10,430 nucleotides of DNA. Origin: an uncultured Clostridia bacterium. GTDB taxonomy: Bacteria; Bacillota; Clostridia; Oscillospirales; Oscillospiraceae. Shown one piece after another: positions 6,681 to 10,430 of the stretch. Below the pieces are notes generated by a model. The model was not told the origin of the DNA. It searched no databases and saw nothing but the letters and a program-made list of their open reading frames with translations. How positions within the stretch are numbered: the first letter of the stretch is position 1; every line of letters starts with the position of its first letter. The stretch lies in contig CAMGRA010000026.1 of NCBI GenBank assembly GCA_946061345.1, forward strand, positions 1 through 10,430, given 5' to 3'. A program made the position numbers and the translations under genes.

Positions 6681-7322
6681 TTACCTCTGTATTTGCTGTT
6701 CCAGCGGGAAAGCGCGGTATTCGTTCTCCCCCACCAGGCCCTCGATGGTACCGGCCGAGAGATCCAGCACCCGTGCAAGGAAGGGCTGGGTCTGCGTTTC
6801 CGGCAGCAGAAGGTCAAAGCTGACGTCCGCACCGAAGTCCGTATTCTTGATGATCCCGTCAAAGGCGGCGATCTCCAGCTTGACCCGCTCATACCAGCTA
6901 TAGGGACAGGGCAGGTAGACATTCGTCCAGACGCGCTTCATGGAGCGTCCGGCGGCGTCCAGCGCGATCTTTGCCCCGTGGGCATAGGCCCGCACCAGGC
7001 CGCCCGCTCCCAGCAGGATGCCGCCGAAATACCGCGTTACCACGCAGGTCACGTTGAAGATCCCCTCCCGCTGCAGGACCTGCAGCACGGGCATACCGGC
7101 AGTGCCGCCCGGTTCTCCGTCGTCGGAAAACCGCGTTGCGCCGTCCCGGATGATATAGGCGTAGACATTATGGGTCGCGTCCCAGTATTTTTCCCGCATC
7201 TGCTTCAGCCGCGCCAGCGCTTCCTCCTCGGTCTCGGTGCAGAAGATATGCCCGATAAACCGGGAGCGCCGTTCGACGAATTCGGCATCGGCGTCCCGGG
7301 TCGGTACCAGATACTCCTTCAT
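6681..7322 (-). CDS. yigZ: YigZ/IMPACT-family protein (UPF0029 plus DUF1949)
   Basis: A conserved cytosolic protein of 213 residues, the usual length for YigZ (YvyE in B. subtilis). The N-terminal UPF0029/IMPACT domain shows DATHNVYAYI (48-57), FSDDGEPGGTAGMPVL (65-80) and the signature VVTRYFGGILLGAGGLVRAY (94-113). The C-terminal half (about 140-213) fits the DUF1949 ferredoxin-like domain. Eukaryotic IMPACT modulates translation control through GCN1. The bacterial role is not firmly settled, and a link to translation is inference, though the HflX neighbour is consistent with it. The ATG at 7322 overlaps the hflX stop as ATGA, with only a weak GGAG close by, indicating coupled translation. 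Its last codons supply the ribosome site of the following GNAT gene. Confidence 0.93.
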   Translation of the reverse strand: MKEYLVPTRDADAEFVERRSRFIGHIFCTETEEEALARLKQMREKYWDATHNVYAYIIRDGATRFSDDGEPGGTAGMPVLQVLQREGIFNVTCVVTRYFGGILLGAGGLVRAYAHGAKIALDAAGRSMKRVWTNVYLPCPYSWYERVKLEIAAFDGIIKNTDFGADVSFDLLLPETQTQPFLARVLDLSAGTIEGLVGENEYRAFPLEQQIQR

Positions 7323-8590
7323 TGCTCCGGCTCCTTTACGAACCTCCGGTAACGTCCGTAAAGCTCCTCGGTGCAGACCGTTTCCACCTCGATGCCCTCG
7401 GCAGCATAGTCCACCCGAAGGACCTGAGCCTGGTCGTGGAGGATATTCAGCACGCCGCCCTCGCCATAGGGAAGGAGCATCGTAACATGATGCAGCTTGC
7501 CCAGAAGGGTCTCCTCGATCCGGGTCAGAAGCTCATCCAGCCCCACACCGTTGCGGGCGCACATGGGGATGTTCTTTTCGCTCGCGGGCAGATTATTGAC
7601 ATCCTCCAGCAGGTCTGCCTTGTTGTAACAGCGCAGGACCGGTATGCCGGGCTTTGCCAGCTTGTCGATGAGCCGGTCCACTACCTCGATATGGGCCTCC
7701 CGCTGAGAGTCGGAGGCATCGATCACGTGGAGCAGCAGATCAGCGTACTGCAGCTCCTCCAAGGTCGCCTGGAACGCCTCGATCAGATGGTGGGGCAGCT
7801 TGGCGATGAAGCCGACGGTGTCCGACAGCAGCACCTCCAGATGGTCTGAGACCCGCAGACGCCGGGTGGTGGTGTCCAGCGTGTCAAAGAGGCGGTTATT
7901 GGCCGGGATGCCGGCATCAGTCAACTGATTGAGAAGCGTTGATTTTCCCGCGTTGGTGTAGCCCACCAGGGCAACCACGGGGACGGAATTCCGGATGCGG
8001 CGTTCCCGCTGGACGGCACGAACCTTGCGCACCTCGTTCAGCTCTTCCTGCAAACGGTTGATCCGTTCGCGAATATGCCGCCGGTCAGTCTCCAGCTTGG
8101 TTTCGCCGGGGCCTCTTGTGCCGATACCGCCGCCCAGACGGGACATGGATTTTCCCATGCCGGACAGCTTGGGCAGCAGATACTGATACTGGGCAAGCTC
8201 CACCTGCAAACGCCCCTCGGCGGTCTTGGCCCGCTGGGCAAAAATATCCAAAATCAGGGCGCTCCTGTCCAGGACAGTCACGCCGGTCAGTTCCTCCAGC
8301 GCGCGGATCTGCGACGGCGAGAGGTCATTATCAAAGATCACCAGAGTTGCGCCGCTGTTTTCCAGCAGGGTGCAGATCTCCTGCGCCTTTCCCTCGCCGA
8401 TGAAGCTGTGGGGGTCCGGCGTGTGGCGGTTTTGCAAAACCTTGGCCACGCAGGTGCCGCCCGCCGTCTCCAGCAGGGCCTCCAGCTCGTCCAGGGTCTC
8501 ATAGGTGGCTGTGTCCTCCGGCTTAAAGCAGTCGGCGTTGAGGCCGACCAAAACTGCCTTCTCACTGACCACCCGGTCGTTTTGTATCAT
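7319..8590 (-). CDS. hflX: ribosome-associated GTPase HflX
   Basis: HflX binds the large ribosomal subunit and splits stalled or stress-arrested 70S ribosomes. From ATG 8590 it has 423 residues, the family's usual size. The N-terminal HflX domain (1 to about 185) includes the glycine-rich GGGIGTRGPGETKLE (153-167), followed by a helical linker. The G domain shows G1 GYTNAGKST (210-218), G2 threonines (DTTTRR, about 239-244), G3 DTVGF (257-261) and G4 NKAD (323-326). G5 appears as CAR rather than the common SA-K/L. The ATG at 8590 is preferred because GGGTGA lies 5 nt upstream. A GTG at 8599 adds three residues but has no clear ribosome site. The gene begins about 25-30 bp past the rpmE terminator and heads the packed hflX-to-rpoD run. 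Confidence 0.95.
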   Translation of the reverse strand: MIQNDRVVSEKAVLVGLNADCFKPEDTATYETLDELEALLETAGGTCVAKVLQNRHTPDPHSFIGEGKAQEICTLLENSGATLVIFDNDLSPSQIRALEELTGVTVLDRSALILDIFAQRAKTAEGRLQVELAQYQYLLPKLSGMGKSMSRLGGGIGTRGPGETKLETDRRHIRERINRLQEELNEVRKVRAVQRERRIRNSVPVVALVGYTNAGKSTLLNQLTDAGIPANNRLFDTLDTTTRRLRVSDHLEVLLSDTVGFIAKLPHHLIEAFQATLEELQYADLLLHVIDASDSQREAHIEVVDRLIDKLAKPGIPVLRCYNKADLLEDVNNLPASEKNIPMCARNGVGLDELLTRIEETLLGKLHHVTMLLPYGEGGVLNILHDQAQVLRVDYAAEGIEVETVCTEELYGRYRRFVKEPEQ

Positions 8591-8595
8591 GCGTT

Positions 8596-8601
8596 TCACC
8601 C
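8596..8601 (-). promoter_or_regulatory. hflX ribosome binding site deciding the ATG start
   Basis: GGGTGA stands 5 nt before ATG 8590 and pairs with the UCACC part of the 16S rRNA 3' end. It overlaps the alternative GTG start at 8599, which lacks its own site. The preference is moderate. Confidence 0.5.
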
Positions 8602-8615
8602 AAATTCTGACAAAT

Positions 8616-8656
8616 AATGAAAAAAGTCCGCACCGCTACGATGCGAACTTTTCATT
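8616..8656 (-). terminator. intrinsic terminator of rpmE
   Basis: Beginning 1 nt after the rpmE stop, the minus strand forms a hairpin of about 14 bp (AAAAGTTCGCATCG, loop TAG, CGGTGCGGACTTTT with G-U pairs). A T6 tract follows. A-rich flanks extend the symmetry (AATGAAAA with TTTTTTCATT). It should end most rpmE transcripts just before hflX. Confidence 0.85.
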
Positions 8657-8657
8657 C

Positions 8658-8858
8658 TTACTTCAGGCCAAACTTCTTGTTGAAGCGGTCAACGCGTCCG
8701 CCGGTGTCAACCAGCTTCTGCTTGCCGGTATAGAAAGGGTGGCACTTGGAGCAAATTTCGACCTTGATGTCCTTCTTGGTGGAGCCGGTCTCAATGATTT
8801 CGCCGCAAGCACAACGGATCGTCGTCTGTTCGTATTTCGGATGGATACCTTCCTTCAT
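8658..8858 (-). CDS. rpmE: 50S ribosomal protein L31, zinc-ribbon type
   Basis: L31 is a small protein that bridges the large and small ribosomal subunits. The 66-residue product starts MKEGIHPKY. It carries four zinc-ligand cysteines, C16 and C18 (CAC) and C36 and C39 (CSKC), followed by HPFYTGKQKLVDTGGRVDRFNKKFG, typical of the zinc-containing (C+) form. The ATG at 8858 is chosen because AGAGGTGA stands 5 nt upstream; an in-frame ATG 12 codons further upstream has no such support. The gene is monocistronic by appearance, with its own promoter and terminator. In many bacteria the zinc-free L31 paralog replaces this form under zinc starvation; no such paralog is in the window. Confidence 0.97.
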   Translation of the reverse strand: MKEGIHPKYEQTTIRCACGEIIETGSTKKDIKVEICSKCHPFYTGKQKLVDTGGRVDRFNKKFGLK

Positions 8859-8888
8859 CACATTCACCTCTTTCTTGCTTTCGTAAAA

Positions 8889-8901
8889 GGGCAAAATGCC
8901 C
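8889..8901 (-). repeat. short perfect inverted repeat in the rpmE leader
   Basis: GGGCATTTTGCCC forms a 5-bp stem with a TTT loop in the roughly 60-nt leader between the predicted rpmE start site and its ribosome site. It is followed by TTTTAC. It is too weak to be a convincing terminator. It could be part of an L31 autoregulatory leader, of which several bacterial types are known, but I cannot match it to one. Confidence 0.35.
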
Positions 8902-8923
8902 TGTATTTGTCCAATGCCCGACT

Positions 8924-8952
8924 ATATTATCACACATGTTCCCGAATTGCAA
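8924..8952 (-). promoter_or_regulatory. sigma-A promoter of rpmE
   Basis: On the minus strand, TTGCAA (8952-8947) and TAATAT (8929-8924) are separated by exactly 17 nt, with TGTGA just before the -10. The predicted start near 8917 gives a leader of about 60 nt. The rest of the gap (8953-9051) between the tmcAL stop and this promoter is A/T-rich. I see no convincing terminator for tmcAL in it. Confidence 0.75.
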
Positions 8953-9051
8953 GTATTTTTTTCGTTTTTTCGTGAAATATTTTATTGGATCGCTGCTTGG
9001 GGACGCTTTTCTTTATCTATCTCCGCAACCCGTTTCGCACAGGTGCAAGGG

Positions 9052-10197
9052 CTACCGTTCTTTGATCGGAATGACCCGGGCGCGGGCTTCCGAATTGGGC
9101 GGCATGGGCGTGCCCCTGTCGGCAAAGAGGCCGTAAAGGTCCGCCGCACGGCGTTCCAGCTCGGCGTAGGCGCTGTCCGGCGGCGTTTGCCCGGCGTTGA
9201 TGATGGGGATGGAGGAGGTTCGGCGGGCGGTGTGGAGGATCCTCTGTCCCGTCTCGTTGAGGGCAAGGACACGTACATAGGGCGCTTTGCTCCTTAGGGT
9301 ATCCTCGCTGATCCCCAGGAACGCGCACAGGAGCATCCGCATGAGCCTTGTGCGGGTATAGCGCTTGGATTTCGCCGCCGCGAGGATGCCTTCCAGCGTC
9401 GCCTCCGTCCTACAGGCGTTCATGACCTTCCTCCACAGGCCCTCTGTTCCAAAGGGCAGCGCTTCAAAGGCCCGCTCGGGAAGCGCCCGCAAAATGGCCA
9501 GATAGGCCCGCTCTCCGGCGCTGATACGGTACTTCACAGACGCGGAAAAAAGTTCAAGCGCCGCAGCCGGGATAAAGCCCTCCCAGCTTTCCCTTTCCCG
9601 CAGGACCGTTGCCGACGGGTTTTCCCTGTCCGCGCTGTCATGGTAACTCCCGTCGCGGTGCAGCACCATGGGCCGCAGGGGACTATTCTGCTGCAGGATC
9701 GCCTTGCAGTACTCCACCGCCAGGATGTCGTTGGGCTGCTCCAAAAGACAGCCGTCGCCGCCGAGCTGCTCCAGGGCGTTCTGTCTGGCTGCAGGAAAAG
9801 ACACGCCGCTGGCCAGAACGCTGCGCAGCTTCACGGAAAATTCCTCGGTCAAAAGGGTCTCCGCCGCAGACCATACTGCCTCGGCATCACCCGTTTCGCT
9901 GCCGAAGCACAGGGCGTTCACGCAGCCCAGAGCGGAAAGGATCTCCACGCCGCCGGCCGCAAAGCCCTCGGCAGATCGCAGGGCATAGGTCAGCGGCAGC
10001 TCCAGCACCAGGTCGGCGCCGCAGAACACCGCAGCCCTGGCCCGCACATATTTGTCAAGGAGGGCAGGCTCGCCCCGCTGCACATAGCTGCCGCTCATGA
10101 GACAGACGGTATTTCCCTGCTCTTTCATCATCGTCAACTGCTTGGTATGGCCGTTGTGGAACGGGTTGTATTCACAGATCACGCCGATGTTTTTCAC
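9052..10197 (-). CDS. tmcAL: tRNA(Met) cytidine acetate ligase (YlbM family)
   Basis: TmcAL makes N4-acetylcytidine at the wobble base of elongator tRNA-Met, using acetate and ATP through an acetyl-adenylate. The 381-residue protein begins VKNIGVICEYNPFHNGH, with the nucleotidyltransferase HxGH motif at H14-H17. It carries the family blocks LMSGSYVQRGEPALLDK (about 33-49), LELPLTYALRSAEGFA (65-80) and FGSETGD (98-104). It is slightly shorter than B. subtilis YlbM (about 415). The GTG at 10197 is chosen because AAAGGAGG lies 8 nt upstream and the HxGH domain then starts at once. The frame stays open to 10326, but that extra stretch encodes a low-complexity sequence and crosses the promoter region. 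The enzyme consumes acetate and stands divergent from ackA, a frequent pairing in Bacillota whose functional meaning is inference. Confidence 0.95.
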   Translation of the reverse strand: MKNIGVICEYNPFHNGHTKQLTMMKEQGNTVCLMSGSYVQRGEPALLDKYVRARAAVFCGADLVLELPLTYALRSAEGFAAGGVEILSALGCVNALCFGSETGDAEAVWSAAETLLTEEFSVKLRSVLASGVSFPAARQNALEQLGGDGCLLEQPNDILAVEYCKAILQQNSPLRPMVLHRDGSYHDSADRENPSATVLRERESWEGFIPAAALELFSASVKYRISAGERAYLAILRALPERAFEALPFGTEGLWRKVMNACRTEATLEGILAAAKSKRYTRTRLMRMLLCAFLGISEDTLRSKAPYVRVLALNETGQRILHTARRTSSIPIINAGQTPPDSAYAELERRAADLYGLFADRGTPMPPNSEARARVIPIKER

Positions 10198-10204
10198 AAA
10201 AATT

Positions 10205-10213
10205 GCCTCCTTT
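10205..10213 (-). promoter_or_regulatory. tmcAL ribosome binding site deciding the GTG start
   Basis: AAAGGAGGC on the minus strand stands about 8 nt before GTG 10197. It is a near-consensus site and argues against any start further upstream. Confidence 0.75.
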
Positions 10214-10226
10214 CCCAAAATTGGGC

Positions 10227-10255
10227 TTGCCTTGGGCGGAAATCTATTATAGAAT
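10227..10255 (+). promoter_or_regulatory. candidate sigma-A promoter of ackA (upstream)
   Basis: TTGCCT (10227-10232) and TAGAAT (10250-10255) are 17 nt apart on the plus strand, with a predicted start near 10262 and a leader of about 64 nt. It overlaps the minus-strand TATAAT of tmcAL at 10251-10246, so polymerase binding to the two promoters may compete. Confidence 0.5.
10246..10251 (-). promoter_or_regulatory. candidate -10 element of the tmcAL promoter
   Basis: A perfect TATAAT reads on the minus strand. The hexamer 17 nt upstream (TATTAT, 10274-10269) is a poor -35, so the promoter may be weak or activator-dependent. The predicted start lies near 10239, about 42 nt before the GTG start codon. 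Confidence 0.5.
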
Positions 10256-10278
10256 ACTACTGTCTGTGATAATACTAC
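10253..10278. repeat. direct repeat AATACTAC in the ackA/tmcAL promoter region
   Basis: AATACTAC occurs at 10253-10260 and again at 10271-10278, a period of 18 bp, roughly two helical turns. The copies lie at or beside the candidate promoter elements of both genes. They could be paired operator half-sites or simply a chance similarity of two -10-like sequences. Confidence 0.4.
10265..10273 (+). promoter_or_regulatory. candidate extended -10 promoter of ackA (downstream)
   Basis: TGTGATAAT is a TGn-GATAAT extended -10 on the plus strand and needs no good -35. Its predicted start near 10280 gives a leader of about 45 nt. It may be an alternative or second start for ackA. Confidence 0.4.
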
Positions 10279-10325
10279 CACGAAAGCAAAAAAAAAGAAA
10301 TAACAATTTACAGGAGATGCAACCA

Positions 10326-10430
10326 ATGAAAATTCTGGTTATCAACGCAGGAAGCTCTTCCCTCAAGTATCAGCTCATGAACCCGGACACCGGCGAGGTC
10401 TTTGCCAAGGGCCTGTGCGAGCGTATCGCC
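10326..10430 (+). CDS. ackA: acetate kinase, partial (5' end only)
   Basis: Acetate kinase interconverts acetyl phosphate plus ADP with acetate plus ATP, the ATP-yielding last step of acetate fermentation. Only 35 codons are present. The start MKILVINAGSSSLKYQL is the family's N-terminal signature, including the substrate-site asparagine N7 in the NxGSSS phosphate loop. The ATG follows AGGAG at about 9 nt. It is the only plus-strand gene in the window. Which gene follows it cannot be seen. Confidence 0.95.
   Translation, partial: MKILVINAGSSSLKYQLMNPDTGEVFAKGLCERIA

Noticed and set aside
6677..6922. Upstream extension of the first GNAT gene by 82 codons
   Set aside because: It overlaps the YigZ-family gene in another frame, reads as arginine/serine-rich shadow sequence, and the ATG at 6676 has its own ribosome site.
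8961..9051. Possible terminator for tmcAL
   Set aside because: The stretch has A/T runs and a tiny GCAC/GTGC match, but no stem-loop of adequate length followed by a T-run on the minus strand.
10198..10326. N-terminal extension of tmcAL with a hydrophobic run resembling a signal peptide
   Set aside because: The run of phenylalanines comes from a poly-A tract in the promoter region. The true start is GTG 10197 with AAAGGAGG upstream, and TmcAL is a cytosolic enzyme.
1..10430. Mobile element, phage, CRISPR, toxin-antitoxin or defence island
   Set aside because: I saw no transposase, integrase, array of spaced repeats, terminal inverted repeats or defence-type proteins. The gene content is conserved core genes throughout.

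Overview
The window is a housekeeping stretch of a Gram-positive (Bacillota) chromosome. It most likely comes from a GC-rich, gut-type Clostridia of the Oscillospiraceae kind. The evidence is a sigma-A-type RpoD of about 375 residues, a dgt-dnaG-rpoD cluster, a large SRP RNA with an Alu domain just upstream of dnaX, tmcAL divergent from ackA, strong AGGAGG-type ribosome binding sites and GC-rich third codon positions. The family-level placement is an inference.

Every gene except ackA at the right edge lies on the minus strand, so transcription reads from right to left. Starting at the right edge: ackA (plus strand, 5' end only) and tmcAL share a 128-bp divergent promoter region. Downstream of tmcAL a 193-bp gap carries a good sigma-A promoter for rpmE (ribosomal protein L31), which ends in a clear intrinsic terminator. 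Next comes a tightly packed run: hflX, a YigZ-family gene, two unrelated GNAT acetyltransferase genes, dgt, dnaG and rpoD. Its gaps are at most 44 bp, and two junctions are ATGA stop/start overlaps. No strong promoter is visible inside the run. acpP follows with its own promoter. Its stop codon lies about 10 nt before the SRP RNA gene, which ends at a terminator hairpin. dnaX then has its own promoter and runs off the left edge.

Functionally the region groups replication (DnaG primase, DnaX clamp-loader subunit), transcription (the primary sigma factor), the ribosome and tRNA (L31, HflX, TmcAL), protein targeting (SRP RNA), dNTP control (Dgt), acyl carrier protein and acetate metabolism. I found no mobile element, CRISPR array, toxin-antitoxin pair, defence system or other evident new system. 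The items most worth a second look are RNA and regulatory details: how the SRP RNA is made so close behind acpP, how hflX is transcribed just past the rpmE terminator, and a repeated motif in the ackA/tmcAL promoter region.
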